64,000 nt of DNA. Origin: Planctomycetota bacterium. GTDB taxonomy: Bacteria; Planctomycetota; UBA1135; GCA-002686595. Position 1 is the first letter of the stretch, and each line of letters starts with the position of its first letter. Below are positions 15,671 through 24,841 of the stretch, piece by piece. The stretch lies in contig JAPLOF010000026.1 of NCBI GenBank assembly GCA_026692665.1, positions 80,773 to 144,772 of the forward strand. Direction: 5' to 3'. The translations under genes were made by a program, and so were the position numbers. The notes under the pieces were generated by a model, which did no database searches, was not told the origin of the DNA, and saw only the letters and a program-made list of their open reading frames with translations.

Positions 15671-17785
15671 ATGTTGGAACAGAGCAAGGGTCCGCGATCC
15701 GCGGCCGGAAAGCCCGCACGGCCGCACGCGGGATCGAAGCACGCAGAGCCCGAGCGCCACCCGCGCGCCGCGGGAACGGGTTCGAACGAACGACGTCCCG
15801 CGCCGCCGGCGCCGCGCGCTCACGGAGCTGCGCCGCACCGTGATGCCCCGCACCGTGACGCGCCGCAGCGTGGCGCGCCGCAGCGTGGCGCGCCGAGCGG
15901 CGCCGCGCCGAGCGGCGGAGCACCCTTCCGCCCCGCGCCGCACACGACTACGCCGCGCCCGGAAGCACGCGACCGCCACCTGCCCGCGCCGGATCGCCGC
16001 GAAACCGCTCCGCCCGCGCCCGCCCGTCCCGCACACGACAAGCCGGCCGCGCATCGCGAGGAGCGCGGCGCGGCTCCGCGGCCCGCGCACCGGCCCGCCG
16101 CTGACGCCCACCGCCCGCTCGAGCGCGGATCCCACGAACGTCCCGCGACTCCGCGGCACCCCGGGGGCGCGCCGCGCGAGCACGCTCCCGAGACGGGGCG
16201 TCACGCGGCGGCCCCGACGCCGCACGCGGCGCGCGCTCCGGCTCACCCCCCGGTGCGCAGCGCGGCTCCGCGCGAAACGCATGCACCGCGCCACGCTGAC
16301 GAGCGCCCCGCGCGCCCGTCCCGAGCAGCAGCCGCTCCGCTTCCCGAGGCGCGTCGTCACGACGTCCCCGCGGGCGAAGGTTCGTTCGACGACCTGGGGC
16401 TCCTCGACGTGCTGCTGCGCGCGGTGAAGGCGCAGGGTTACACCACGCCGACTCCGATCCAGGTCGCGGCGATCCCTCACGTGCTGAAGGGCAAGGACCT
16501 CCTGGGCTGCGCGCGCACCGGCACGGGCAAGACGGCGAGCTTCGCGCTGCCGATGCTGCAGCTGCTCTCGCAATCCGGCCCTCACGCCGGGCCGCGGCAG
16601 GTCCGCGCGCTCGTCGTCGTGCCGACGCGCGAGCTGGCGTCGCAGGTCGCGGAGAGCTTCCGGAACTACGGACAGGGCCTTGGCATGTCCGTGGCGGTCA
16701 TCTTCGGCGGCGTGCCGCAGGGCGCGCAGGTCAAGAACCTCGAGCGCGGACTCGATGTCCTCGTCGCGACGCCCGGTCGCCTCGTCGACCTCATGGGCCA
16801 GCGTCACGCGCGGCTCGACAAGGTCGGAATCCTCGTTCTGGACGAAGCCGACCACATGCTCGACCTCGGGTTCCTGCCCGACGTGAAGCGCATCCTGCAG
16901 GCGCTGCCCAAGAAGCGTCAGACGCTCTTCTTCAGCGCGACGATGCCGCCCGCGATCGCGCAGCTCGCCGACGGGATCCTGTCGAACCCGGAGAATGTCT
17001 ACGTCACGCCCGCGGCCACGACTGCGGAAGCGGTCGAGCAGTGGGTCCACTTCGTCGATCGCGGCAGCAAGCCCGAACTCCTGCGCAAGATCCTCTCGGG
17101 ACCGGAAGTCGGTCGCGCGCTGGTCTTCACGCGCACGAAGCACGGCGGCGACAAGGTCGCCAAGCGCCTGACTCTCGACGGCATCCCCGCGCTCGCGATC
17201 CACGGCAACAAGACGCAGGGGAACCGCGAGCGCACGCTGGCTGGTTTCCGCGCCGGAACGACGCGCGTGCTGGTCGCGACGGACATCGCCGCCCGCGGCA
17301 TCGACGTCGACGACATCACGCACGTCGTCAACTACGAGCTGCCCAACGTGCCCGAGACGTACGTGCACCGCATCGGCCGCACCGCGCGCGCCGGAGCGAC
17401 GGGCACAGCGATCTCGTTCTGCTCCGGAGAGGAACGCGAGTTCCTGCGCGACATCGAGAAGCTCATCAAGAAGAGCGTGCCGGTCGCGTCGGGATCGGCC
17501 TCGTCGTTGCGCAGCGAGGCGCCCGAGGCGCGCGATCGTCCGCCGCGCGCGGGCCGCAGCGGCCGCACGAGCGATCGCGCGGCTCCGGGCGGAGGTCGCG
17601 GCAAGTTCGCGAACTCGCGCCACGGCGGCGCGCGCGGCGGCAAGCCGGCCGGAGGACCGCGCTCGGGCCCGGCGGGATCGCGCCCTCCGGCGCGCCTGCC
17701 GGCCGTGAACCGTGGACCGGCGAAGCCGGCTGGTGGACGCGCGGATCACGGGCGTCCCTCCTCGGGTTTCGGCACCGGCGTCTGA
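15671..17785 (+). CDS. DEAD-box RNA helicase with long low-complexity tails
   Basis: A 704-residue protein. Residues 1-235 are low-complexity Pro/Ala/Arg/His/Gly, partly built from short DNA repeats. The helicase core then has the Q motif (P-T-P-I-Q), A-R-T-G-T-G-K-T, P-T-R-E-L, D-E-A-D, S-A-T, and H-R-I-G-R-T-A-R-A-G. A basic C-terminal tail with R-G/G-R-G/R-S-G elements resembles RNA-binding RGG tails. It most resembles RhlE/CsdA-type helicases that remodel RNA in ribosome assembly or decay. The disordered tails suggest phase-separation or non-specific RNA contact. A TrmH-like gene follows by 10 bp. Confidence 0.92.
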   Translation: MLEQSKGPRSAAGKPARPHAGSKHAEPERHPRAAGTGSNERRPAPPAPRAHGAAPHRDAPHRDAPQRGAPQRGAPSGAAPSGGAPFRPAPHTTTPRPEARDRHLPAPDRRETAPPAPARPAHDKPAAHREERGAAPRPAHRPAADAHRPLERGSHERPATPRHPGGAPREHAPETGRHAAAPTPHAARAPAHPPVRSAAPRETHAPRHADERPARPSRAAAAPLPEARRHDVPAGEGSFDDLGLLDVLLRAVKAQGYTTPTPIQVAAIPHVLKGKDLLGCARTGTGKTASFALPMLQLLSQSGPHAGPRQVRALVVVPTRELASQVAESFRNYGQGLGMSVAVIFGGVPQGAQVKNLERGLDVLVATPGRLVDLMGQRHARLDKVGILVLDEADHMLDLGFLPDVKRILQALPKKRQTLFFSATMPPAIAQLADGILSNPENVYVTPAATTAEAVEQWVHFVDRGSKPELLRKILSGPEVGRALVFTRTKHGGDKVAKRLTLDGIPALAIHGNKTQGNRERTLAGFRAGTTRVLVATDIAARGIDVDDITHVVNYELPNVPETYVHRIGRTARAGATGTAISFCSGEEREFLRDIEKLIKKSVPVASGSASSLRSEAPEARDRPPRAGRSGRTSDRAAPGGGRGKFANSRHGGARGGKPAGGPRSGPAGSRPPARLPAVNRGPAKPAGGRADHGRPSSGFGTGV

Positions 17786-17795
17786 CGGAGGCGCG

Positions 17796-18584
17796 ATGAA
17801 CGCGCGCGATCTCGAGGTCGTCCGCTCGGCGCAGAACCCGCTCGTGCAACGAGCACGAGCGGTACTGGCCGGCAGGGATCCGTCGACCATCGCGCTGCAG
17901 GGCGACCGGCTCGTCGACGATGCGCTCGCAGCCGGCGTGAGCGTCGAGGTCGTGCTGGTCGCGCACGATCGTCTCGAGCGCGTGCGTGAACTCCAGCGCA
18001 CGAGCAGTGTGGAAGTGCGACTCGTCGATGCGGACCTGCTGGCGCGCGTGAGTTCCCTCGCGACCTCGCCGGGCATCCTAGCGCTGGCTCCGACGCCGAT
18101 TTCGCGCGATCTCGCGACGATCGAGATCGCCCCCGACGCCGTCCTCCTCGTCGTGGCGGGCATCTCCGATCCCGGGAATCTGGGAGCGCTCGCACGCGCC
18201 GCCGAGGCCTTCGGAGCGACGGCGATCGTCGTGATACCCGGCGGCGCATCCCCCTGGAACGAGAAGTCCCTGCGCGGATCGATGGGCAGCCTGCTGCGCC
18301 TCCCCGTCGTGACCGGCTCGAGCGCGGAGGCGGTCGCGACCGAACTCGAGCGGCGCTCCGTGCACTGTGTGCGCGCGGCCACGCGACAGGGGCAGGACCC
18401 CAGGCAGTACGCCGTCCGCGGGCCGGTCGCGCTCTGGCTCAGCGGCGAGACCGGCGACCTGCCCGCCATCGTCGCGAAGTTCGACGGCCTGACGATCCCG
18501 ATGAGCACGGGGCCCGAGTCCCTCAACGTGACCGTCGCGGCTTCGATCCTGCTCTACGAGCTCGGAAGGCGAGTCGGCCGCTAG
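17796..18584 (+). CDS. TrmH/SpoU-family RNA 2'-O-methyltransferase
   Basis: A 262-residue protein with an N-terminal substrate-binding domain and a SPOUT methyltransferase domain. The knot motifs are visible: I-S-D-P-G-N-L-G-A-L-A-R-A-A near residue 125, K-S-L-R-G-S-M-G-S near 160 and M-S-T-G-P-E-S-L-N-V-T-V-A-A near 240. It should transfer a methyl from SAM to a ribose in rRNA or tRNA; which one cannot be read. GGAG at 17787-17790 supports the ATG at 17796. It sits directly after the DEAD-box helicase, consistent with an RNA-maturation unit. Confidence 0.9.
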   Translation: MNARDLEVVRSAQNPLVQRARAVLAGRDPSTIALQGDRLVDDALAAGVSVEVVLVAHDRLERVRELQRTSSVEVRLVDADLLARVSSLATSPGILALAPTPISRDLATIEIAPDAVLLVVAGISDPGNLGALARAAEAFGATAIVVIPGGASPWNEKSLRGSMGSLLRLPVVTGSSAEAVATELERRSVHCVRAATRQGQDPRQYAVRGPVALWLSGETGDLPAIVAKFDGLTIPMSTGPESLNVTVAASILLYELGRRVGR

Positions 18585-18650
18585 AGTGTCGGGCGAGGAG
18601 CGTGCGCGACTCCCCGGCCGATGCGACCGGCCTGGATGCGCTCGACCGCC

Positions 18651-19997
18651 ATGGCCAGGAAGTCCAACGAGAATACAGCGCTCTTCGCCGGTTCGACCGC
18701 GACGCAACCGCTCGCGGCTCGGATGCGGCCGCGGACTCTGGACGAGTTGGCGGGCCAAGAGCACCTCGTCGGCGCGGGCAAACCACTGCGCCGCGCGATC
18801 GAGGACGGCACGCTCGGGTCGGTGATCCTGTGGGGGCCGCCGGGCACGGGGAAGACGACGCTCGCGTACCTCGCGGCGGCGGCGGGGCAGCGCGCGTTCG
18901 TGCCGTTCAGCGCGGTCAGCGAGGGCGTTCCGCGGCTGCGCGTCGTGTTCGACGAGGCGCGCGAGCGGCTGGCGCTCGGTCAGCAGCGCACGGTCCTGTT
19001 CGTCGACGAGATCCACCGGCTGAACAAGGCGCAGCAGGACAGCCTGCTGCCGGCGGTCGAGGAGGGGCTCGTCACCCTGATCGGCGCGACGACCGAGAAC
19101 CCGAGCTTCGAGGTGAACAGTGCGCTCTTGTCCCGAGCGCGCGTGCTCGTGCTGAAGTCCTTGCAAGTCGAGGACGTCGAGCGCGTGCTGCGGCGCGCTC
19201 TGACCGACGAGGAACGTGGGCTCGGCGCGCTGAAGATCACGGTCGACGACGACGTCCTGCGCTGGATGGCCGTGCAGGCCGACGGCGACGCGCGGCGCGC
19301 GCTGACGGTGCTCGAGGCCGCCGCGTCGGCGATCGGAGCGGGCGGGCGGCTCGACAAGGCCGCGGCGCAGGAGGCGCTGCAGACGCGCGTCGCGGTGCAC
19401 GACAAGGGCGGCGACGTCCACTACGACCAGCTCAGCGCGCTGCACAAGTCGCTGCGCGGCAGCGATCCGCACGCGGCGCTGTATTGGGCCGCGCGCCTCA
19501 TCGAGGGCGGCGAGGATCCGATGGTGATCTTCCGCCGCGCGATCGCGATGGCGGCGGAGGACGTCGGGCTCGCGGATCCGCAGGCGCTGCAGCTCGCGGT
19601 CGCGGCGCGCGACGCGTACCACATGCTCGGCGCGCCCGAGGGCTACCTGCCGATGGGCGAGATGCTCGTGTACCTCGCGACGGCGCCCAAGTCGGGCAGC
19701 GTGAAGCAGGCCCTCGGTGCTGCGTTCGAGGCCGCGCGTGCGACTCCCGGTGCCGCAGTGCCGCCGCACGTGCGCAACGCCCCGACCGCGCTGATGAAGT
19801 CGCTCGGTCACGGCGCCGGCTACAAGTACGCGCACGATTCGGAGACGGGCTACTTCGCGCAGGAATACCTGCCCGACGAGCTGCGCGGGAAGGCGATCTA
19901 CGAACCCGGCCCGTTCGGGTTCGAGAAGGAGATCGCGAAGCGCCTCGCCTGGTGGGCCCGGCAGCGCAGCGAGCCGGGCGGCGGCGGGGCAGTTTGA
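18651..19997 (+). CDS. rarA: Replication-associated recombination protein A (AAA+ ATPase)
   Basis: A 448-residue protein, the normal length for RarA/MgsA. It has P-R-T-L-D-E-L-A-G-Q-E-H-L-V-G, Walker A G-P-P-G-T-G-K-T-T near residue 64, Walker B F-V-D-E-I-H-R-L-N-K-A-Q-Q-D, sensor G-A-T-T-E-N-P-S-F-E and the C-terminal P-x-H-V-R-N-A-P-T and Y-K-Y-A-H-D segments of the tetramerisation domain. The family acts at stalled forks. ATG at 18651 matches known N-termini better than ATG at 18621. Confidence 0.94.
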   Translation: MARKSNENTALFAGSTATQPLAARMRPRTLDELAGQEHLVGAGKPLRRAIEDGTLGSVILWGPPGTGKTTLAYLAAAAGQRAFVPFSAVSEGVPRLRVVFDEARERLALGQQRTVLFVDEIHRLNKAQQDSLLPAVEEGLVTLIGATTENPSFEVNSALLSRARVLVLKSLQVEDVERVLRRALTDEERGLGALKITVDDDVLRWMAVQADGDARRALTVLEAAASAIGAGGRLDKAAAQEALQTRVAVHDKGGDVHYDQLSALHKSLRGSDPHAALYWAARLIEGGEDPMVIFRRAIAMAAEDVGLADPQALQLAVAARDAYHMLGAPEGYLPMGEMLVYLATAPKSGSVKQALGAAFEAARATPGAAVPPHVRNAPTALMKSLGHGAGYKYAHDSETGYFAQEYLPDELRGKAIYEPGPFGFEKEIAKRLAWWARQRSEPGGGGAV

Positions 19998-19998
19998 C

Positions 19999-20035
19999 TT
20001 GTACGTGGGTAAAATCGCAGGTATATTACCCACGT
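19999..20035 (+). promoter_or_regulatory. Sigma-70-type promoter inside a 10-bp inverted repeat; leaderless start
   Basis: TTGTAC at 19999-20004 and TATATT at 20022-20027 are separated by 17 bp, an ideal vegetative promoter in otherwise very GC-rich DNA. The predicted start point, about 7 bases past the -10, falls on the GTG at 20034, so the message would be leaderless. A perfect inverted repeat ACGTGGGTAA (20003-20012) and TTACCCACGT (20026-20035) brackets the spacer and -10 and covers the start codon, a layout expected of an autorepressor operator. Confidence 0.65.
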
Positions 20036-21194
20036 GTACCGAAGAGTCCTCCTCGACGCCCTGAAGGCTGGACGGCAGAGCATCCTCCTGCTCGGACCCC
20101 GTCAGGTCGGCAAGACGACGCTCCTGCGCGAGTTGGAACCCGATCTCGTCATCGACCTCGCCGATCTTGGCAACCTGCGCCGGTATCAGCAGCGCCCCGA
20201 GACGCTGGACGACGAACTCGCCGCGCTGAAGGGCAAGGGCCGCATGCAGATCCTCGTGGACGAGGTGCAGCGCGTGCCCGCGCTCCTCGACCAGATCCAG
20301 GGCTGGGTCGACCGCGAGAAGGGGCGGCTGAGGTTCCTGATCACGGGGTCGAGTGCGCGGAAGCTGCGTCGCGGTCAGGCCAACCTGTTGCCTGGCCGCG
20401 TGCACCTGCACTACCTGCACCCGCTTCTCGCGAGGGAACTCGGTGCCGACTTCGACCTGGGGCGTGTGCTCGCACACGGGACGCTGCCCGGCGTGTACAG
20501 CGAACGCGACCCTGTCCAGCGAGCGCGGACGCTCGAGTCGTACTCCGACCTCTACCTGCGCGAGGAGGTCCAAGCCGAGGCACTCGTGCGGGACCTCGGT
20601 GGGTACGGGCGGCTCCTCGACCTGATGGCGGCGAGCTCGGGGGCCATCCTCAACCTTCGTGGGCTGTGCAAGGACGCCGAGATCCCGTACGAGACCGCGC
20701 GTCGCTATGTCGAGGTTCTCGAGGACACGCTGATCGTCTTCCGCGTTCCAGCTTGGAGCGGATCTGATCGGAGAAGCTTGGTCGGCCATCCCCGGACGTT
20801 CTTCTTCGATACCGGGGTTCGCAATGCGCTGTTGCGCCGGCCACTGGACAAGCCGCTCGAGGACGAGCGCGGGTTGCTGCTCGAGCACCTGGTTGCCCAG
20901 GAGCTGCACCGCCGAGTCCAGAACTCCTGGTATGGGACGCGGCTCTTCCACTTCCGGGACCGGGGCGGCGCGGAGATTGACTTCGTCCTGGAAGTGGGCC
21001 GCGAGCTGTGGGGGATCGAAGTCAAGTCGGCCCGCACCTTGAAGGAACTGCCACGGCGCGGATTCGAGGCCCTGGCCGCGCGCTCCAAGGGGCTCAAGCG
21101 CAAGATCGTGGTCTTCCTCGGTCCCAGGCCGCAGAGCATCGATGGCATCGAGATCCTGCCCCTGATGACCTTCCTGGAGGAACTGCCGGCCTGA
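20034..21194 (+). CDS. AAA+ ATPase with DUF4143 domain
   Basis: A 386-residue protein started by GTG at 20034. Walker A G-P-R-Q-V-G-K-T-T lies near residue 21, Walker B I-L-V-D-E-V-Q near 80 and sensor L-I-T-G-S-S-A-R near 104. The C-terminal half is DUF4143, ending in a PD-(D/E)xK-like nuclease fold signature: A-E-I-D-F-V-L-E near 320 followed by I-E-V-K-S-A. Family members are widespread, patchy and of unknown role; they are suspected of DNA-linked or mobile functions. It lies between two housekeeping genes, without flanking repeats, and uses its own operator-embedded promoter. Confidence 0.88.
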   Translation: MYRRVLLDALKAGRQSILLLGPRQVGKTTLLRELEPDLVIDLADLGNLRRYQQRPETLDDELAALKGKGRMQILVDEVQRVPALLDQIQGWVDREKGRLRFLITGSSARKLRRGQANLLPGRVHLHYLHPLLARELGADFDLGRVLAHGTLPGVYSERDPVQRARTLESYSDLYLREEVQAEALVRDLGGYGRLLDLMAASSGAILNLRGLCKDAEIPYETARRYVEVLEDTLIVFRVPAWSGSDRRSLVGHPRTFFFDTGVRNALLRRPLDKPLEDERGLLLEHLVAQELHRRVQNSWYGTRLFHFRDRGGAEIDFVLEVGRELWGIEVKSARTLKELPRRGFEALAARSKGLKRKIVVFLGPRPQSIDGIEILPLMTFLEELPA

Positions 21195-21199
21195 TGTGC

Positions 21200-22465
21200 T
21201 CAGGGTGGCTCGGATGCCAGGTTCGGCCTGCGCCACAGCGCGACGCCGCCCGGGAACAGCGCCAGGAACAGCGCGCTCGCCGTGAAGTACCCGATGCCGG
21301 CGATCAGCATGACGTCGCCCGGCGGGATGCGGCCCGCCTCCCAGTAGACGAGCGCACTGGCGGTCAGCGTGCCCAGCGCCTGCAGCGGCGGCAGCATCCC
21401 GAAGACGCGGCCACGCAGCTCGGGCGGGACGTCCTGCTGCAGGACCGTGTGCTCCTGCACGAAGTACGCGAACGCCAATACCCCCCAGGCGAACGACAGC
21501 GCCATCATGACCCAGGGCGAGGTGGGCAGCCGGTACGCCGCCATCACGAAGGGCTCGAGGAAGAAGGTCAGCACGACGGCGCGCCCCACGCGCACGCGGC
21601 GGCCGATCCACGGTCCGATCATGCCGCCGACGATGCCTCCCAGTCCGAACATGAGGTACGAGCGCGGCAGCCAGACCTCCGCGTCGACGCCCAGGTGGCG
21701 GCGCAGGTACTCGGGCATGATCGGGAACCACAGCCCGATGAAGACGAACGACACGAAATAGCACAGCACCACGTACGCGATCGGCGGGGCGCGGCGCACG
21801 TGGGCCAGGCCGGCCGCGATCTCGGCGAAGAACGCGCGGACGCCGTGCTTCTCGCCGGCATAACTCGGCAGGACCAGCCCGGAGAGCGCGATGGCCGCGA
21901 CGAGGAAGCTCGCGGCGTTGATCCAGAAGCAGGCGTCCTTGTCGAGCGCCTCCAGGACGATCGCGGCGACGGCCGCGCCGACGACGATCACGAAGCTCGT
22001 CGTGCTGGACGAGATCGCGTTCGCCGTCGGGGCGCGCTGCAGGCCGACGAGATCGGGGATCGCGCTCTGCCTCGACGGCGGGAACACCGTCGAGATGCCG
22101 GAGATCCCCATGGCCAGCACGTAGATCGGCCACGTGGCGTCCGCGCGCGCCGCGAACGGGACCGTCGCGGCGAGGGTCATCTGGATCAGGTTCGCGACGA
22201 CCAGCAGGCGTCGCCTGTCGAAGCGGTCGACCATGGCACCGGCGAACGGGCCGCACACGACCATGGCCAGCATCTCGGCGATCAGCATGAGCGCCGTCGC
22301 CGATTCTGGGGCGCCGCCCGTCCGGACGGCGCGCTCGTGCACCAGGAGCAGGAACGCGACGCGTGCCACGACGGAGCCGAGTTCCGAGATCGCGGTCGCG
22401 ATCCACAGTCGCCTGAATCCGCGCTCTTCGGCCAGGAATCGCCAGGGAGACGAGGCGGCCGTCAT
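21200..22465 (-). CDS. MFS transporter (enterobactin-exporter-like fold)
   Basis: A 421-residue polytopic protein with about 12 hydrophobic segments. The MFS loop G-A-M-V-D-R-F-D-R-R-R-L near residue 75 and the half-repeat G-G-I-V-G-G-M-I-G near 265 mark the superfamily; the V-F-P-P-S-R-Q-S-A-I-P-D-L-V element is typical of the MFS_3/EntS-type efflux group. Substrate is unknown. ATG at 22465 overlaps the recD2 stop (ATGA), so the two are probably cotranscribed. It converges on the DUF4143 gene with a 5-bp gap. Confidence 0.88.
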   Translation of the reverse strand: MTAASSPWRFLAEERGFRRLWIATAISELGSVVARVAFLLLVHERAVRTGGAPESATALMLIAEMLAMVVCGPFAGAMVDRFDRRRLLVVANLIQMTLAATVPFAARADATWPIYVLAMGISGISTVFPPSRQSAIPDLVGLQRAPTANAISSSTTSFVIVVGAAVAAIVLEALDKDACFWINAASFLVAAIALSGLVLPSYAGEKHGVRAFFAEIAAGLAHVRRAPPIAYVVLCYFVSFVFIGLWFPIMPEYLRRHLGVDAEVWLPRSYLMFGLGGIVGGMIGPWIGRRVRVGRAVVLTFFLEPFVMAAYRLPTSPWVMMALSFAWGVLAFAYFVQEHTVLQQDVPPELRGRVFGMLPPLQALGTLTASALVYWEAGRIPPGDVMLIAGIGYFTASALFLALFPGGVALWRRPNLASEPP

Positions 22466-24699
22466 GGCGCGGCCAGAGCTCGTCCGATGCGGTCGGCGAG
22501 CGCGCTCTGCCGCGTCGATTCGTCCGTGTTGTCGAGCGCCATGCGCAGTGCACGGCGAGAGCCGACGAGGACGCAGAGTTTCTTGGCCCGCGTGACCGCC
22601 GTGTAGAGGAGGTGTCGCTGCAGCATCATCCAGTGCTGCGGCACGAGCGGGATCACGACGGCCGGGAACTCGGCGCCCTGCGCGCGGTGCACGGTGATCG
22701 CGAACGCGGGCTGGAGGTCGGAGAGCTCCGACCCTTCGTACGGCACCTCGCGTTCTGGGAACTTCACGAAGACGGTGCCGTCTCCGGAGACACGAGCGAT
22801 CCGGCCCATGTCGCCGTTGAAGACCTCCTTCTCGTAGTCGTTGCGCGTGTGGATCACGCGGTCGCCCGTACGCCACGCTCGTGCGCCCTGGCGGACCTCG
22901 CGGCCGCCGGCGCCCAGCGCGAGACGCAGCCGCTCGTTCAGCGCGTCGACGCCGCACGCGCCGCGGTACATCGGCGCGACGACCTGCACGTCGTCGACCC
23001 ACGTCAGGCCGAACGTCTCGGGGATGCGGCGCGTCACGACGTCGACGAGCAGTTCCGCTGCGAGTTCCGGATCGTCCTCGCCGAAGAAGTAGAAGTCGGA
23101 CGCGCGGTCGCCGCGCGGCGGGAGTTCCGGCTCCTCGCCGCGCAGGATCCGGTGCGCGTTCACGACGATGCGGCTGCCCTGCGCCTGACGGAAGATCTCG
23201 GTCAGTCGCCAGCGCGGCACCGGCTCGCACGCAAGCAGATCGCGCAGGACGTTGCCGGGGCCGACGGAAGGCAACTGGTCCGGGTCGCCGACGAACACGA
23301 GCCGGGTGGGCGGCTGAATCGCCTTCAGCAGGTGGTGCGCGAGCACGACGTCGAGCATCGACACCTCGTCGACGACGACCAGGTCCGCGTCGAGCGGGTT
23401 GCGTGCGTCGTGGACGAAACCCTCGGTCGTCGGGTCGTAGCCGAGGAGCCGGTGCACGGTCTGAGCCTGCTCGCCCGTCGCTTCCGACAGTCGTTTCGCC
23501 GCGCGTCCGGTGGGGGACGCGAGCAGGATCTTCGCGCCTTTCGCGGCGGCGAGCTGCACGACGAATCGCGTGATCGTCGTCTTGCCGACACCTGGACCGC
23601 CGGTCAGGAGCGCCAGCGGCCGGGCGAGCAGCCCCAGCACGGCCTCGCGCTGGGTCGCGTGCAGCAGGACACCCGACTTCCTCTCGGCGCGCTCCAGGTC
23701 GGTCGCGTCGGCGAAAGGCGTGCGCGTGCCGGAACGCAAGATGCGCGCGAGGTTCTTCGCCAGCTCCCTCTCGCAGTGCGCCAGATGGGGCAGGTACACG
23801 CGCTGGATGCCGTCGAGGGTCGCGTCGACCGTGATCGCCGACGTGCGCGCGAGCTCGTCCACGCACTCCTCGAGCACGGTCGACGGCACGGCGTCCTCGA
23901 GCGTGGTTCCCGCGCTCGCGACGAGCTCCGTTCGCGGCAGGAGCGTGTTCCCGTCGCCCGCCGCTTCCTGCAGCGCGTGCAAGATCGCCGCGCGCCCGCG
24001 GCGCGGATCGTCGGGCGACACGCCCAGCGCGTGCGCGATTCGATCCGCCGTGGCGAACCCGATGCCGCCCACCGCGCCGGCGAGGCGGTACGGGTCGGCG
24101 CGCACGAGATCCTCGGCTTCGGGGCCCAGCTTCCGCACGACTGCCGCGGCCTGCACGGGCCCGAGCCCATGGCCGCGCAGGAACCCCTGCGCCTTGTGCG
24201 TCCCGAAGTCGAGCGCGACCGCGGTGAGGAGCTTCTCGCGCACGCCCGGCCGCAGGCCCTTCACGAGCTCGAGCTTCTCGGGATGCGCCAGCATCTCGAC
24301 GAAGGCGTCGTCCCCGAGCTGCGCGACGATGCGCTCGGCGAGCTTCTCGCCGATGCCCTCGAAGCGGTCCGACGCGAGGTACTTCACGAGCCCCGACCGG
24401 CCGGCCGGCGGCAGGACCTCGACGGTCTCGAACTCGAACTGCGTCCCGTGCTCCTTGTGCTCGATCCAGCGCCCGCCGAGGCGCACGCGCAGTCCGGGCG
24501 CGGGCCGATCGATGCGGCCGACCGCGGTGACCAGGTCCGGGGCGAACGGGTACCGGTCCGCGGGCGGGCCGTAACCCTTTTCCGCGCTTACCCTTAGGAC
24601 GGAGTAGAGGCTCTCCTCGTGGGTGTAGGTCACCCGTTCGACCGAGCCGACCAGCTCGGCCTCCGGAGACGCGCCCGACCCTTTCCCGCCCTGGTCCAC
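22462..24699 (-). CDS. recD2: SF1B 5'-3' DNA helicase RecD2
   Basis: A 745-residue stand-alone RecD-type helicase, normal for RecD2. An N-terminal OB-like domain (V-T-Y-x-x-E-E-S-L-Y-S-V-L) and helix-hairpin-helix region precede Walker A G-G-P-G-V-G-K-T-T near residue 368, motif II V-V-D-E-V-S-M near 440, G-D-x-D-Q-L-P-S-V-G and the final V-H-R-A-Q-G-A-E-F / Y-T-A-V-T-R-A-K-K motifs. No RecB/RecC genes are present nearby. It is divergent from rpsU and overlaps the downstream MFS gene. Confidence 0.94.
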   Translation of the reverse strand: MDQGGKGSGASPEAELVGSVERVTYTHEESLYSVLRVSAEKGYGPPADRYPFAPDLVTAVGRIDRPAPGLRVRLGGRWIEHKEHGTQFEFETVEVLPPAGRSGLVKYLASDRFEGIGEKLAERIVAQLGDDAFVEMLAHPEKLELVKGLRPGVREKLLTAVALDFGTHKAQGFLRGHGLGPVQAAAVVRKLGPEAEDLVRADPYRLAGAVGGIGFATADRIAHALGVSPDDPRRGRAAILHALQEAAGDGNTLLPRTELVASAGTTLEDAVPSTVLEECVDELARTSAITVDATLDGIQRVYLPHLAHCERELAKNLARILRSGTRTPFADATDLERAERKSGVLLHATQREAVLGLLARPLALLTGGPGVGKTTITRFVVQLAAAKGAKILLASPTGRAAKRLSEATGEQAQTVHRLLGYDPTTEGFVHDARNPLDADLVVVDEVSMLDVVLAHHLLKAIQPPTRLVFVGDPDQLPSVGPGNVLRDLLACEPVPRWRLTEIFRQAQGSRIVVNAHRILRGEEPELPPRGDRASDFYFFGEDDPELAAELLVDVVTRRIPETFGLTWVDDVQVVAPMYRGACGVDALNERLRLALGAGGREVRQGARAWRTGDRVIHTRNDYEKEVFNGDMGRIARVSGDGTVFVKFPEREVPYEGSELSDLQPAFAITVHRAQGAEFPAVVIPLVPQHWMMLQRHLLYTAVTRAKKLCVLVGSRRALRMALDNTDESTRQSALADRIGRALAAP

Positions 24700-24841
24700 G
24701 CCGTGCAGGATCCCAGGCCCGGCCCCCCGATTCCAGCCGGGCCTTGGTGGGCGCGCGGGGGCCCGCTATCCTCTTCGCCCGCTTTGCAGCGCGCCAGGCT
24801 GGCCGCGCGACGTCCAGAAACACTCCCGAAGGAATTCACGT

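Noticed and set aside
13607..18526. A 1639-codon open frame on the minus strand, and similar long antisense frames (for example 5043-8336 and 18078-22553).
   Set aside because: They are antisense to clear genes (helicase, RsgA, metalloprotease, RarA, MFS), have Arg/Ala-rich compositions and no domain motifs; high GC keeps stop codons rare.
19998..21199. The DUF4143 ATPase gene as a small mobile element.
   Set aside because: No flanking direct or inverted repeats other than the promoter palindrome and no integrase; only its patchy family distribution hints at mobility.
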